A DNA stretch of 64,000 nucleotides from Microbulbifer hydrolyticus (GTDB lineage Bacteria > Pseudomonadota > Gammaproteobacteria > Pseudomonadales > Cellvibrionaceae), in assembly GCF_009931115.1 (NCBI RefSeq), contig NZ_CP047491.1, positions 2,617,501 through 2,681,500 of the forward strand, written 5' to 3'. The notes beneath the pieces are model-generated. The model did not search any database, was not told the origin of the DNA, and saw only the letters and a list, made by a program, of their open reading frames with translations. Shown piece by piece: positions 17,924 through 27,198 of this stretch. The position numbers were made by a program, and so were the translations under genes. Position 1 is the first letter of the stretch. Each line of letters begins with the position of its first letter.

Positions 17924-19567
17924 TTGACCATCAGCGAGAGCAATCACAAGAAGCAGTATGACGTACTGGTAATCGGCAGTGGCGCCGCAGGCCTCACTCT
18001 GGCACTGCACCTGGCAGCGCGCCACCGGGTAGCCCTGCTCTCCAAGCAACGCCTGCGCGACGGGTCAACCTGGTTTGCCCAGGGCGGCATTGCCGGTGTT
18101 CTGGACGAAACTGACTCCGTGGACGCGCATATAGCGGATACATTAGATGCAGGAGCCGGACTATGCCACCCGGATGCCGTGCGCTTTACCGTAGAAAGCA
18201 GTCGCGAGGCCGTTCACTGGCTGATCAACCAGGGCGTGGACTTCACCCGTGAGGATGACGGCGATTACCACCTCACCAAAGAGGGCGGGCACAGCCACCG
18301 CCGCATCATTCACAGCGCCGATGCCACCGGGCGCGCCGTGCACAGCACCCTGATTGAGCAGGTGCGCAACACCCCCAACATCGATTGCTTCGAACACCAT
18401 ATTGCCCTCGACCTGATCCGCCAGCCCGATGCCTCTACCGGCCGCTTCCGCTGTGCCGGCAGTTACGTTTACAACAAAAAAACCGAGGAAGTGGAAGTAT
18501 TCCAGGGCCGCGCAGTGGTGCTCGCCACCGGTGGCGCCGCCAAAGCCTACCTCTATACCAGCAACCCCGATGGCGCCAGTGGCGATGGCATTGCCATGGC
18601 CTGGCGCGCCGGTTGCCGGGTGGCGAATATGGAGTTCAACCAATTCCACCCGACCTGCCTGTACCACCCCAAAGCCAAGTCCATGCTGATTACCGAAGCG
18701 CTAAGAGGCGAAGGTGCCCAGCTGAAACTGCCGAATGGCGAGCGGTTTATGCAGCGCTTCGACAAACGCGGTGAACTGGCGCCACGGGATATCGTCGCTC
18801 GCGCCATTGACCATGAGATGAAACGACTGGGCGCCGATTGCGTCTACCTGGACATTTCTCACAAAGATCCGGAGTTCGTGCGCGAGCACTTCCCGACGGT
18901 GTATCGAAAATGCCTTGAGTATGGCATCGACATCACCAAAGAGCCGATCCCGGTAGTCCCGGCGGCACACTATACCTGCGGCGGTGTCATGGTGGACCAG
19001 CACGGCCGCACCGACCTGGACCAGCTGTACGCCATCGGTGAAACCACCTTTACCGGCCTGCACGGCGCCAACCGCCTGGCCAGCAATTCTTTGCTGGAAT
19101 GTGTGGTTTATGCACGCTCGGCCGCCCTGCATATCGACGCGACCCTGAGCAAGGTGACCGCGCCCAAACCCGCCCTGGCGTGGGACGCCTCGCGGGTAAC
19201 CGACTCGGATGAAGACGTGGTGATCTCGCACAACTGGGACGAGTTGCGACGTTTTATGTGGGATTTCGTGGGTATTGTGCGCACGCGCAAACGCCTGTTG
19301 CGGGCTGAACACCGGGTGAAACTGCTGCAGCAGGAGATTCGCGAGTTTTACGCCAACTACAAGATCACCAGCGACCTGATCGAGCTGCGCAATCTCGCGG
19401 TTGTTTCCGAATTGATCATTCGCTCCGCACTGGATCGCCGGGAGAGTCGGGGGCTGCACTACTCCCTCGACTATCCGGGGCTGCGTGAGCTGGCGATGGA
19501 TACCATCCTGGTGCCGGAAAACTTCGCCAACCAGCGCCAGTTTATCGACCTCTCAGATACCCACTGA
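17924..19567 (+). CDS. nadB: L-aspartate oxidase
   Basis: FAD enzyme oxidising L-aspartate to iminoaspartate, first step of de novo NAD synthesis. From the TTG at 17924 ([18 protein letters not shown]) it is 547 aa, near the usual 535-540; GAAGG lies five bases upstream. The in-frame TTG at 17855 would precede the TATACT box and add unrelated residues. The FAD site is [18 protein letters not shown]; active-site regions include [22 protein letters not shown] and [10 protein letters not shown]. The rpoE/nadB divergence is also seen in Pseudomonas. Confidence 0.96.
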   Translation: MTISESNHKKQYDVLVIGSGAAGLTLALHLAARHRVALLSKQRLRDGSTWFAQGGIAGVLDETDSVDAHIADTLDAGAGLCHPDAVRFTVESSREAVHWLINQGVDFTREDDGDYHLTKEGGHSHRRIIHSADATGRAVHSTLIEQVRNTPNIDCFEHHIALDLIRQPDASTGRFRCAGSYVYNKKTEEVEVFQGRAVVLATGGAAKAYLYTSNPDGASGDGIAMAWRAGCRVANMEFNQFHPTCLYHPKAKSMLITEALRGEGAQLKLPNGERFMQRFDKRGELAPRDIVARAIDHEMKRLGADCVYLDISHKDPEFVREHFPTVYRKCLEYGIDITKEPIPVVPAAHYTCGGVMVDQHGRTDLDQLYAIGETTFTGLHGANRLASNSLLECVVYARSAALHIDATLSKVTAPKPALAWDASRVTDSDEDVVISHNWDELRRFMWDFVGIVRTRKRLLRAEHRVKLLQQEIREFYANYKITSDLIELRNLAVVSELIIRSALDRRESRGLHYSLDYPGLRELAMDTILVPENFANQRQFIDLSDTH

Positions 19568-19608
19568 GAAAAAGGCAGCGCCAGCCCAGGGCCTGGTTCA
19601 AGCGGGAA

Positions 19609-20106
19609 TTAGCGGGAGTAGCGCAGGGCTACCAGCAAATGGCGCCAGTCACTGGCGTCGGCGGCGTCCCGGCAAAATACCAGGCGCATACGCCTACCGG
19701 TAACATCTCGCCCGTTGATCACAATCAGCCAGCGCCAGAGTGTCAGCTCTCCACAGAACCGGAACTCCCGCCTTGCGCCACCTTCCTCCTGCCAGTACCA
19801 ACGCCGCTCGGAGGTGGACAATCGCCCGACCGAATGCGCAAGGCGCCGCCATTCACACAGCGTAAGTGCCAGGATTACCGGTGCCGCCAGCACCACAATA
19901 GCCCAGGGAAGGCGGGACAGGCTCAACAACAGAATGGATTGGATCGCCATCAGCAGGACGACACCCTGCAGCAGGCGAGAAGGTGAGAGAGCGCAAACCA
20001 GCCGGGCACTGCGCTCAGGGTGAGGAACCGATGCCCTCTCAGCACACCGCCCGGGCTGGGCGGCAGTGCCTTGCCGCGTATCAGTCCTGCAAACCGGTGT
20101 TGTCAC
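19609..20106 (-). CDS. ygfX: YgfX-family membrane protein
   Basis: 165 aa with two adjacent hydrophobic segments near residues 45-85 (LLQGVVLLMAIQSILLLSLS and LPWAIVVLAAPVILALTL) and a C-terminal domain with RWYWQEEGG and DWRHLLVALRYSR, as in E. coli YgfX (CptA). It overlaps the 3' end of sdhE by 26 bp, the same pairing as E. coli ygfX-ygfY. YgfX was described as a cell-division-inhibiting toxin, but this is disputed since SdhE has a flavinylation role. Start GTG at 20106; the N-terminus is uncertain. Confidence 0.78.
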   Translation of the reverse strand: MTTPVCRTDTRQGTAAQPGRCAERASVPHPERSARLVCALSPSRLLQGVVLLMAIQSILLLSLSRLPWAIVVLAAPVILALTLCEWRRLAHSVGRLSTSERRWYWQEEGGARREFRFCGELTLWRWLIVINGRDVTGRRMRLVFCRDAADASDWRHLLVALRYSR

Positions 20107-20326
20107 GGATGATCTGCACGATTTTTTTCAGCTCGGGATCTTCCGGGTCTTCCCGGCGCAGGAACCAGGCAAACAGGTCCTGGTCCTGCTCATCCAGCAA
20201 AGTGATATACCGCTGCTTGTCGTCCTCGGAAAGTGTCTCGTAAACATTTTCCAGAAACGGCAGCAGCACCAGATCCAGCTCCAACATGCCGCGACGGCTG
20301 GCCCAAAACAGGCGATTGCGATCCAT
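20081..20326 (-). CDS. sdhE: FAD assembly factor SdhE
   Basis: Small protein that helps attach FAD covalently to succinate dehydrogenase and fumarate reductase flavoproteins. 81 aa; it has the RxGM-type motif (WASRRGMLELDLVLLPF) and the acidic helical bundle ending QDQDLFAWFLRREDPEDPE. It overlaps ygfX and diverges from ygfZ, as in many gammaproteobacteria. Confidence 0.94.
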   Translation of the reverse strand: MDRNRLFWASRRGMLELDLVLLPFLENVYETLSEDDKQRYITLLDEQDQDLFAWFLRREDPEDPELKKIVQIIRDNTGLQD

Positions 20327-20443
20327 ACTTCTTTCTCAAACCCAGGTTGCGAATTGCGCGCAGTATAGCGGTAGTTGAAATCCCGCCGCAAAACCCCAAA
20401 TACTGCACCATCGAAAACAGTGGCCGAAAGTAGTGAGTTCAGC

Positions 20444-21496
20444 ATGGATCAACAGCAGTGGCAGGAATTTCTCAGCAATCAGGGCGCCCGGTGGAAAAAC
20501 GGCGCCGCAGAGTTTGATACCAGCATCGACTCCGAGCTGGCACTGGTCGACCTCACCCCCATGGGCGCGATTTCCGTTTCCGGCCCGGACAGCCAGAAAT
20601 TCCTCCAGGGCCAGCTCACCTGCGACCTGGTCAACCTGCCCGACGAACACCTGACACTTGGCAGCCACTGCAATCCGAAAGGCCGCATGATCAGTGCCTT
20701 TTACGCCCTGAAACTCGATCAGAGCGAATTTGTACTGCTGCTGCCGCGGGACCTTGTGACCATTGCCCTGACCGCGCTCAAAAAGTACGCCGTATTCTTC
20801 AAAGCGGAACTCACCGATATCAGCGATGACCAGCACTGGCTCAGCCTTTGCGGCCGTGATGCGGCCGCGGTTTCCAGCCAGCTGCTGAACCTGTCCAACA
20901 CGCCGGCTAGCAGCGTTGTCCCCGGCCAGCTTCGCAGCTTCGATCACAACGGTCACCGTGCGCTGGCCGCCTGCGTCAATGATCGCAACCTGGTGATTCA
21001 GGTTCCCGCCAGTCAGTCTGCCGACCTGTGGCAGAAACTGAGCGGAAGCCCCGCCGCGCCGGCCGGCTACACGCACTGGTTACAGCAATTGATCGAAGCC
21101 GGCCTGCCCCTGCTCCACAAGGCCACCAGCGAGAGTTTCATTCCGCAGATGCTCAACCTGCACCTGCTGGGAGGCGTCAGCTTCAAGAAGGGCTGCTATA
21201 CCGGACAGGAAGTGGTCGCGCGCATGCAATATCTGGGCGCCGCCAAGCGCCGCATGTACCGCGCCCGTATCGACGGCGGCGAGGTGCCGGAGCCTGGAGC
21301 AGAAGTATTCACCCCCGCCGGCGGCTCCAGCGTGGGCAATGTGGTGATGGCGTGTGAGAGCGGGAATGAGGTCGAATTACTGGCAGTACTCACCAAGAGC
21401 AAAGTTGCCGATGGCGAGAGCCTGCAACTCGATGACGGGCGCGTTCTCGAGCTTCAGGAACTGCCCTACGATGCCGACGCAGACCCGCTGGTTTGA
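20444..21496 (+). CDS. ygfZ: tRNA-modifying/folate-binding protein YgfZ
   Basis: Folate-dependent GcvT-like protein supporting Fe-S cluster repair and MiaB-type tRNA thiomethylation. 350 aa from the ATG at 20444 (MDQQQWQEFLSNQGARW); a TTG at 20375 is upstream in the promoter region. The diagnostic box KKGCYTGQEVVARMQYLG is near residues 248-265, and the N-terminal half has FLQGQLTCDLVNL. It is divergent from sdhE and convergent with ung, three bases apart. Confidence 0.94.
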   Translation: MDQQQWQEFLSNQGARWKNGAAEFDTSIDSELALVDLTPMGAISVSGPDSQKFLQGQLTCDLVNLPDEHLTLGSHCNPKGRMISAFYALKLDQSEFVLLLPRDLVTIALTALKKYAVFFKAELTDISDDQHWLSLCGRDAAAVSSQLLNLSNTPASSVVPGQLRSFDHNGHRALAACVNDRNLVIQVPASQSADLWQKLSGSPAAPAGYTHWLQQLIEAGLPLLHKATSESFIPQMLNLHLLGGVSFKKGCYTGQEVVARMQYLGAAKRRMYRARIDGGEVPEPGAEVFTPAGGSSVGNVVMACESGNEVELLAVLTKSKVADGESLQLDDGRVLELQELPYDADADPLV

Positions 21497-21499
21497 GCG

Positions 21500-22222
21500 T
21501 CAGACTTCCACGGCCACCCTTCGCAGCTCGCCGGAAGGTGGCAGGGCCCAGTTGATCGGCGCTTCGCCACGTTCCTGCAGGTAGGCATTCGCCTGAGAGA
21601 ACGGCCGCGTTCCGAAAAAACCCCGGTGCGCAGACAGCGGCGATGGGTGCGGGCCCCGCAGTACAAGATGCTTGCGGCTATCGATAAACCCGCCTTTCTT
21701 CTGCGCGTAACTTCCCCACAGAATAAACACCAATCCCTGCCGCTGTTCCGCCAGCGCGTGTATGGCGGCATCGGTGAACTGCTCCCAGCCACGCCCCTGA
21801 TGGGCTCCCGCCTTGCTTTCCTCTACCGTCAGAGTGGCATTCAGCAGCAACACGCCCTGCTCCGCCCAGGGCTGCAGGCAACCGTGATCCGGTGGCGCAA
21901 TCCCCAGATCTGAATACAGTTCTTTATAGATATTCTTCAGTGAGGGCGGGATGCGCACCCCGGGCATTACCGAAAAACACAGGCCGTGGGCCTGACCAGC
22001 CCCGTGATAGGGATCCTGCCCCAGAACCACCACTTTCACCTGATCAAAAGGCGTGGAATTAAAGGCGTTAAAGATCTGTCCACCCGGTGGGAATATATTC
22101 TTGCCGGACTGCTTTTCCTGCTGCAGAAACTCCCGCAACTCCGACATGTAGCGTTTATTGAATTCTGGCTCCAGCACTGAATACCAGCTGGGATGGATTT
22201 TCATCGGGAGGGAAGCTTGCAT
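21500..22222 (-). CDS. ung: Uracil-DNA glycosylase (family 1)
   Basis: Removes uracil from DNA in base-excision repair. 240 aa from the ATG at 22222 ([19 protein letters not shown]). The water-activating motif is [10 protein letters not shown], the uracil pocket includes [10 protein letters not shown], and the leucine-loop motif is [13 protein letters not shown]. Longer upstream reading overlaps the next glycosylase gene and is not family sequence. It is followed upstream on the same strand by a second, different UDG-superfamily gene. Confidence 0.96.
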   Translation of the reverse strand: MQASLPMKIHPSWYSVLEPEFNKRYMSELREFLQQEKQSGKNIFPPGGQIFNAFNSTPFDQVKVVVLGQDPYHGAGQAHGLCFSVMPGVRIPPSLKNIYKELYSDLGIAPPDHGCLQPWAEQGVLLLNATLTVEESKAGAHQGRGWEQFTDAAIHALAEQRQGLVFILWGSYAQKKGGFIDSRKHLVLRGPHPSPLSAHRGFFGTRPFSQANAYLQERGEAPINWALPPSGELRRVAVEV

Positions 22223-22292
22223 GTTCTCTTGGTCTCGAAATCTTGACCCGCCCCCCGCATACAGGCGAATCGGGCGAGGCTTAACGGTCCAA

Positions 22293-22895
22293 TCACCTGT
22301 GGGCCGGCTCCTGCAGAACCTTGTGGACTTGCTGACGCAGCGCCGGCACCACTTTCTCATCAAACCAGGGACGGCGCTGGATCCACAAAGTATTGCGGGG
22401 ACTCGGGTGCGGCAACGGAAAGTATCCACTGGGAATCGCGTCGGCGTAATGGCGCACATTCTCAGTAATGCTGCCATACCAGTGCGGGAGATAGTAGCGC
22501 TGGGCATACTGCCCAATCAGCAATGTCAGCTGGATATTTGGCAAATGATCCAGCAGCCGCTGGTGCCATGTGGGGGCGCACTCGGGCCGTGGCGGCAGGT
22601 CACCGCCCTTGCCACGCCCCGGATAACAGAATCCCATCGGGACAATGGCTATGCGGGACGCATCGTAAAAAATATCGCGGTCAACCTGTAGCCAGTCCCT
22701 CAGGCGGTCGCCCGACGGATCATTCCAGGGTATGCCCGTTTCATGCACCCGGGTGCCTGGTGCCTGCCCAACAATCAGCAAGCGCGCGGATCGCGCTGCA
22801 CTCAGCACAGGCTTTGGGCCGAGGGGCAGGTGCGGTTCGCACAATCGACATGCCCGCACTTCTCTCAGCAACAGGTCCAGTTTGCTCTGACTCAA
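22293..22895 (-). CDS. UDG-superfamily protein (uracil-DNA glycosylase family)
   Basis: 200 aa. Motif A is [20 protein letters not shown] and motif B is PLPHPSPRN, placing it in the uracil-DNA glycosylase superfamily but outside the Ung family (no GQDPYH). An N-terminal [14 protein letters not shown] with paired Cys resembles the start of iron-sulfur UDGs. Whether a complete cluster is bound cannot be judged: only C17 and C20 by position are obviously paired, with other Cys at about residues 109 and 125. The start is TTG at 22895. It lies 70 bp upstream of ung. Substrate unknown. Confidence 0.8.
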   Translation of the reverse strand: MSQSKLDLLLREVRACRLCEPHLPLGPKPVLSAARSARLLIVGQAPGTRVHETGIPWNDPSGDRLRDWLQVDRDIFYDASRIAIVPMGFCYPGRGKGGDLPPRPECAPTWHQRLLDHLPNIQLTLLIGQYAQRYYLPHWYGSITENVRHYADAIPSGYFPLPHPSPRNTLWIQRRPWFDEKVVPALRQQVHKVLQEPAHR

Positions 22896-22905
22896 AACAC
22901 AACCA

Positions 22906-23892
22906 CTATTCGGCCTTGTACGCGGGGAACGCCAGCTGCATCAAAAGACCGCGACTGTCTTCAGGGGCCACCACCCGGGTGACGCTATTGTTGTCGAGCA
23001 CTACAAAAATACCCTGATCATTTACGGCAAGCCCCTCACCTTTACCGAAATGGGTCTTTCTATAGATGTACTCTGGAGCCTCCTCGATCCCCCGATACTG
23101 CACACACCATTCGGCAGCCAGGGTTGCAATCGCGCGCCGGCATACCGCGAAAGCATTGCGCTCGAGGGTAAACAGGGATCCGTCGTAAAACGCCAGTGCG
23201 GTAAGGTCTTCAGGGCGATCGCGAAAATCGAGCCCGGGCACCGGCGGCACCCGATAGTAGTGCTGCCCTACTCCATCACCCGGCTGCAGCTTTAACAAGC
23301 CACGGGGATCCCGCTCCAGCGCCACCCAGAAATCCTCACCCACCTTGACCACACCTTCACTCTCCGCATTGAACAGCTGCAGAAATCCCTGTTCCCGCGC
23401 GGACTCGGACCAGCGTGCCGGCATCCACTGGCCTCGGCGACCAGCCTGGTCCAGCTTCACGATACGGTTGTGCCGTTCGCTCAGTAAAAAAATATCCGAG
23501 GCATCACAGGTTATCCCCTCGAAATCCATGCTCAGGGGTGTACTCGCATAGTGGAGGGCGCGCGCCTTGATGGAAACCGGCTGATCGTGCGGTAACGGAG
23601 GGCGAGTAAACTCCGCTTTGGTGGCAAGCGGCACTGTATCCTTTCCCGGCTCGGGGGAGAGTCGGTATATACGCTCGGAGGACTTGTCAGCGACGGCGAG
23701 CAGCTCGCCATTGCAGAAGCTGAGGCCCGACAAATCCAGCCCTTCACTGCCATCGATCCACCAGGCATGCAACAACTGTGCGGGGAATACCGGCACTGCA
23801 GATTCAGCGCGCAGCCCGCTGGCCGCGAGCATTCCCAACAATCCAGCCAAACAGGCGTACAGCGGCCCGACAACTCTGGAATACCTTTTCAC
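22906..23892 (-). CDS. Secreted esterase-like/phytase-like beta-propeller protein
   Basis: 328 aa with a signal peptide (residues 1-29, ending ASGLRAESA). Repeats such as DLSGLSFCNGELLAVAD, SMDFEGITCDASDIFLLSE and AESEGVVKVGEDFWVALE recur, like the esterase-like-activity-of-phytase and SdiA-regulated propeller families. No catalytic residues can be assigned. It starts at GTG 23892 with AGGGGA upstream. It ends 10 bp before the UDG gene and may be cotranscribed with it. Function unknown; the family assignment is moderate. Confidence 0.65.
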   Translation of the reverse strand: MKRYSRVVGPLYACLAGLLGMLAASGLRAESAVPVFPAQLLHAWWIDGSEGLDLSGLSFCNGELLAVADKSSERIYRLSPEPGKDTVPLATKAEFTRPPLPHDQPVSIKARALHYASTPLSMDFEGITCDASDIFLLSERHNRIVKLDQAGRRGQWMPARWSESAREQGFLQLFNAESEGVVKVGEDFWVALERDPRGLLKLQPGDGVGQHYYRVPPVPGLDFRDRPEDLTALAFYDGSLFTLERNAFAVCRRAIATLAAEWCVQYRGIEEAPEYIYRKTHFGKGEGLAVNDQGIFVVLDNNSVTRVVAPEDSRGLLMQLAFPAYKAE

Positions 23893-23935
23893 AAAATCCC
23901 CTGCTGACGTGGATCAGCGTTACTGGATAACGGAC

Positions 23936-24418
23936 TTAATCGCGGAAATTATTAAACTGCAGCGGTTGCTCCAGCTCCTTGCCGCGCAACATGGCCATAA
24001 CCTGCTGCAGGTCATCGCGCTTCTTGCCAGTGACCCTGACCTGGTCGCCCTGGATCGAGGCCTGCACCTTGAGCTTTTCTTCCTTGATGATTTTGACAAT
24101 CTTCTTGGACAGCTCCTTGTCGAGGCCATTTTTCAGGGTGACGGCAACCTTGACCTGCTTGCCGGATTGTTCTTCCTCACCCACGTCCATCGCCAGTGGG
24201 TCAATGTCGCATTTGATCAGTGCCGCGCGCAGCATATCCACCATCTGAGTTACCTGCATATCCGATTCCGCGCGCAGGGTCAGGCTGAACTCAGACATTT
24301 CCACTTCGGCGTCCACGCCCTTGAAGTCAAAGCGGTTGGTAATGGTACGGTTCACCTGATCCACGGCATTGGTAAGCTGATGCTTGTCCACCTCGGAAAC
24401 GATGTCAAAAGAAGGCAT
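23936..24418 (-). CDS. yajQ: YajQ-family nucleotide-binding protein
   Basis: 160 aa, typical of YajQ (UPF0234), cytoplasmic proteins reported to bind cyclic di-GMP or nucleotides; Xanthomonas members act with a LysR-type regulator. It begins MPSFDIVSEVDKHQLTNAV and contains RFDFKGVDAEVE and SIQGDQVRVTGKKRDDLQ, the two ferredoxin-like halves. GGAGCAA precedes the ATG. The physiological role here is not shown. Confidence 0.94.
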   Translation of the reverse strand: MPSFDIVSEVDKHQLTNAVDQVNRTITNRFDFKGVDAEVEMSEFSLTLRAESDMQVTQMVDMLRAALIKCDIDPLAMDVGEEEQSGKQVKVAVTLKNGLDKELSKKIVKIIKEEKLKVQASIQGDQVRVTGKKRDDLQQVMAMLRGKELEQPLQFNNFRD

Positions 24419-24491
24419 TATCTTGCTCCATTTTTACTTGCCACCCTGTGGCCGGTCATTGCCCCGCACTACGGCGGGCATTACGAGAATT

Positions 24492-25028
24492 TTATTTCCA
24501 ACGTTGTGGCAGGACTTCCACATTCTGATCGCCGTCTGCCAACCAAAGGTGGCCGTCCTGGATAGTCACGCTGAGGTCCATATTCCGCTGCGCGAGCGCA
24601 GCCAATTGTGCACAGTCAGCGGCAGCCAGGAAAAAAACCTGTAAATTTTCGAAGCGGTCACAGGCGGATTCCATTTTTTCCCACCATACCGGCGCTGCGC
24701 GCTGTCCGTAGGCATAAACCAGCACCCGCTGAGCCCGTCCGCAGGCTTTGCGAATACGGTCTTCTGCCGGTACGCCTACCTCAATCCAGGTTTCAATTTC
24801 ACCGCTGAGGCTGTGCTGCCAGAGGTCCGCTTCTTCATCACTGGACAGCCCCCGGGTAAACTCGAGCTGTTCGCTGGCGTTGTGCGCGAAGGCCAGCAGG
24901 CGAATCATCATTCGCTCATCGGTTTCCGATGGGTGACGCGCCAGAGTCAGCAGGTGTTCCGCGTAATAATCCCGATCCATGTCTGTGATCTGGAGCCTGG
25001 CCTTGAATATCGTCGCTTTTAATGCCAT
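24492..25028 (-). CDS. yaeQ: YaeQ family protein
   Basis: 178 aa, full length for YaeQ, a PD-(D/E)XK-nuclease-fold protein without established activity (an early link to RfaH suppression was later revised). Motifs: ALKATIFKARLQITDMDRDYY, DLWQHSLSGEIETWIEVG and VYAYGQRAAPVWWEK. The E..E..G region around IETWIEVG fits the nuclease-like core. It diverges from lemA. Confidence 0.92.
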   Translation of the reverse strand: MALKATIFKARLQITDMDRDYYAEHLLTLARHPSETDERMMIRLLAFAHNASEQLEFTRGLSSDEEADLWQHSLSGEIETWIEVGVPAEDRIRKACGRAQRVLVYAYGQRAAPVWWEKMESACDRFENLQVFFLAAADCAQLAALAQRNMDLSVTIQDGHLWLADGDQNVEVLPQRWK

Positions 25029-25115
25029 TACTACTCTCTGATTACGTTGGCAGGACTAACTTGCCGGATACCGACCAATTGGAGACTATTATTGTCTTGT
25101 TCGGAACCAACATGG

Positions 25116-25754
25116 ATGAATGGAATGAATTCTGCACTCACAGGCAAACCGAATTTTACCCAACGCCGTCTCTGGCAAGTCCTGCTGCTATCGCTGCTGG
25201 TATTTGGACTGAGTGGCTGCGGGATCAACAATATCCCAACCTACGATGAAAATGTTAAGGCCGCCTGGGCCCAGGTACAGAACCAGTATCAGCGTCGTGC
25301 GGATCTGATTCCCAATCTGGTGAAGACCGTTAAAGCCTACGCTTCTCACGAGCGGGAAACCCTGGAAGCGGTCACCGAGGCACGCGCCAAGGTAAGCTCC
25401 ATGCAGGTGGACTCGGGGATCATCAATGATCCGGCCAAGCTGCAGCAGTTCGAAGCAGCTCAATCACAGCTGAGCAGCGCGCTATCCCGCCTGATGGTGG
25501 TCGTTGAGCGCTACCCGGACCTCAAGGCCAACCAGAACTTTCTGGCGCTGCAGTCTCAACTGGAAGGCACCGAAAACCGCATCAGTGTGGCCCGCCGAGA
25601 TTATATCGCCGCGGTAGAACGCTACAACCGTGAAATACGTACCTTCCCCGGACGTATCTGGCACAGTGTCCTCTACAGTGACATGCCCATTCGCGATACT
25701 TTCGAGGCCACCAGTCAGGATGCCGAGAAAGCGCCTGAAGTCGACTTTCAGTAA
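25116..25754 (+). CDS. lemA: LemA family lipoprotein
   Basis: 212 aa. The N-terminal segment WQVLLLSLLVFGLSGCG ends in a lipobox-like LSGC, so the protein may be a lipoprotein or single-pass protein. The helical LemA domain follows: YDENVKAAWAQVQNQYQRRA, DLIPNLVKTVKAYA, and RYPDLKANQNFLALQSQLEG. The start is taken at ATG 25116 (GGAA nine bases upstream); 25125 is possible. It is first of four plus-strand envelope genes, 16 bp before a TPM gene. LemA-TPM pairing is common; the function is unknown. Confidence 0.88.
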   Translation: MNGMNSALTGKPNFTQRRLWQVLLLSLLVFGLSGCGINNIPTYDENVKAAWAQVQNQYQRRADLIPNLVKTVKAYASHERETLEAVTEARAKVSSMQVDSGIINDPAKLQQFEAAQSQLSSALSRLMVVVERYPDLKANQNFLALQSQLEGTENRISVARRDYIAAVERYNREIRTFPGRIWHSVLYSDMPIRDTFEATSQDAEKAPEVDFQ

Positions 25755-25769
25755 CCCACGGGGCTCCGC

Positions 25770-26522
25770 ATGACGATCCGACGGATCGCCCTACTCCTAC
25801 TGTTCTGCCCGGCCCTGCTGTGGGCCGGGATCGCTGTAGCCGAGGTCACCTTCCCGTCCCTCAGCGGCCGCGTGGTGGACAACGCCAATCTGCTAAGCCA
25901 GACAACCCGCTACCAGCTCACCGAAATACTGCAACGGCAGGAAAAGGAAACCTCCAACCAGATCGTGGTGGTCACCCTCCCGGACCTGCAGGGAACTACT
26001 ATCGAGGAGTACGGCTACCAGCTCGGTCGGCACTGGAAAATCGGCCAGAAAGGCAAGGACAATGGCATACTGCTGATTGTGGCCCCGAATGAGCGCCAGG
26101 TGCGGATCGAAGTGGGCTACGGGCTTGAGGGCGCACTCACAGATGCCCTCTCCGCCAATATCATTCACACCAAAATCCTGCCGCAATTTAAAAGCGGCAA
26201 CTTTGACGGCGGGGTAACAGCCGGTGTCGAATCCATCATCGCCGCGGTCAAAAACGAGTACGTTCCCGAGCCCACCGAGTCCAACAAGGATCGGCGGCTG
26301 GCATTACTCGTCGGCGTTTTCCTGCTGTTTGTCATGCTGCAGATTTTCGGCGCCTCGGTACTCGGCGCCCCCAGCGGCGGTAGCAACTACCGCCGCGGGC
26401 GCTACGGTGGTTACTACGGCGGTGGCGGCTTCGGAGGAGGCTACGGCGGCGGTGGCTTTGGCGGTGGTTTCGGAGGCGGCGGGGGCGGTTTCGGTGGCGG
26501 CGGCGCCTCTGGTGGCTGGTAG
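25770..26522 (+). CDS. TPM-domain membrane protein (YgcG-like)
   Basis: 250 aa: signal peptide to about residue 24 (LLFCPALLWAGIAVAEV), an exported TPM domain (VDNANLLSQTTRYQL, KDNGILLIVAPNERQVRIEVG, GYGLEGALTDALS), a TM segment near 170-190 (LALLVGVFLLFVMLQIFGAS), and a C-terminal tail of Gly/Tyr/Phe repeats. The domain resembles those in photosystem II repair and putative methanol dehydrogenase-like proteins. Enzyme activity is not established. It lies between lemA and a second TPM gene. Confidence 0.85.
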   Translation: MTIRRIALLLLFCPALLWAGIAVAEVTFPSLSGRVVDNANLLSQTTRYQLTEILQRQEKETSNQIVVVTLPDLQGTTIEEYGYQLGRHWKIGQKGKDNGILLIVAPNERQVRIEVGYGLEGALTDALSANIIHTKILPQFKSGNFDGGVTAGVESIIAAVKNEYVPEPTESNKDRRLALLVGVFLLFVMLQIFGASVLGAPSGGSNYRRGRYGGYYGGGGFGGGYGGGGFGGGFGGGGGGFGGGGASGGW

Positions 26523-26553
26523 CCGCGGCTGACAAGGCATATGGAGCACAACA

Positions 26554-27168
26554 ATGGCAATGCTGAATGCAGACGAAAAACGAAAGCTCACCGAAACCAT
26601 CAAGGATGTGGAGTCCCGCACCGACGCCGAAGTAGTCACTGTGCTCGCGGGCCAATCCGACAACTATCTGTATATATCCACCCTGTGGGCAGCCTTCCTG
26701 GCGCTGCTGATCGCACCGTTAATGCAATTTCTACCCTGGTGGATTGAATACCAGCAGGCGTTCACGCTGCAGTGGATTCTGTTTATTGTGCTGGCCGTGG
26801 TGTTCCGCTGGCGCCCACTGACCATGAAACTGGTACCCAAAAAAGTGCGATTCTGGCGCGCCTCTAACCTGGCCCGGCGACAGTTCCTTGAACATGAGCT
26901 GCACAGTACCAAGCATCGCCTGGGACTGCTGATTTTTGTCTCCCAGGCGGAACACTATGTGGAGATTCTCGCAGACCGCGGCCTGGCGGAACATATTACT
27001 AACGAACGCTGGCAGGAAATCGTGGAAAACTTTATCCGCGAGGTGAAAAAAGGGAAAACCGGTGAAGCTTTCGTACATTGTGTAGAAAAATGTGGCGAAC
27101 TACTCGAAGAGGCGGCGCCCGCCACCACCATCAAGAATGAACTTCCCAACCATCTGGTGCTTCTATAA
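26554..27168 (+). CDS. TPM-domain membrane protein without signal peptide
   Basis: 204 aa. An N-terminal TPM-like half (ETIKDVESRTDAEVVTVLAG), two TM segments (about 44-60 and 71-87), then a second half RLGLLIFVSQAEHYVEILAD. This is the short, TM-interrupted TPM protein that often accompanies a LemA/YgcG pair. GGAG precedes the ATG by seven bases. Function unknown; probably works with the preceding membrane proteins. Confidence 0.8.
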   Translation: MAMLNADEKRKLTETIKDVESRTDAEVVTVLAGQSDNYLYISTLWAAFLALLIAPLMQFLPWWIEYQQAFTLQWILFIVLAVVFRWRPLTMKLVPKKVRFWRASNLARRQFLEHELHSTKHRLGLLIFVSQAEHYVEILADRGLAEHITNERWQEIVENFIREVKKGKTGEAFVHCVEKCGELLEEAAPATTIKNELPNHLVLL

Positions 27169-27198
27169 TTTGATACTACCGGAAAATTGGGTGACCCC

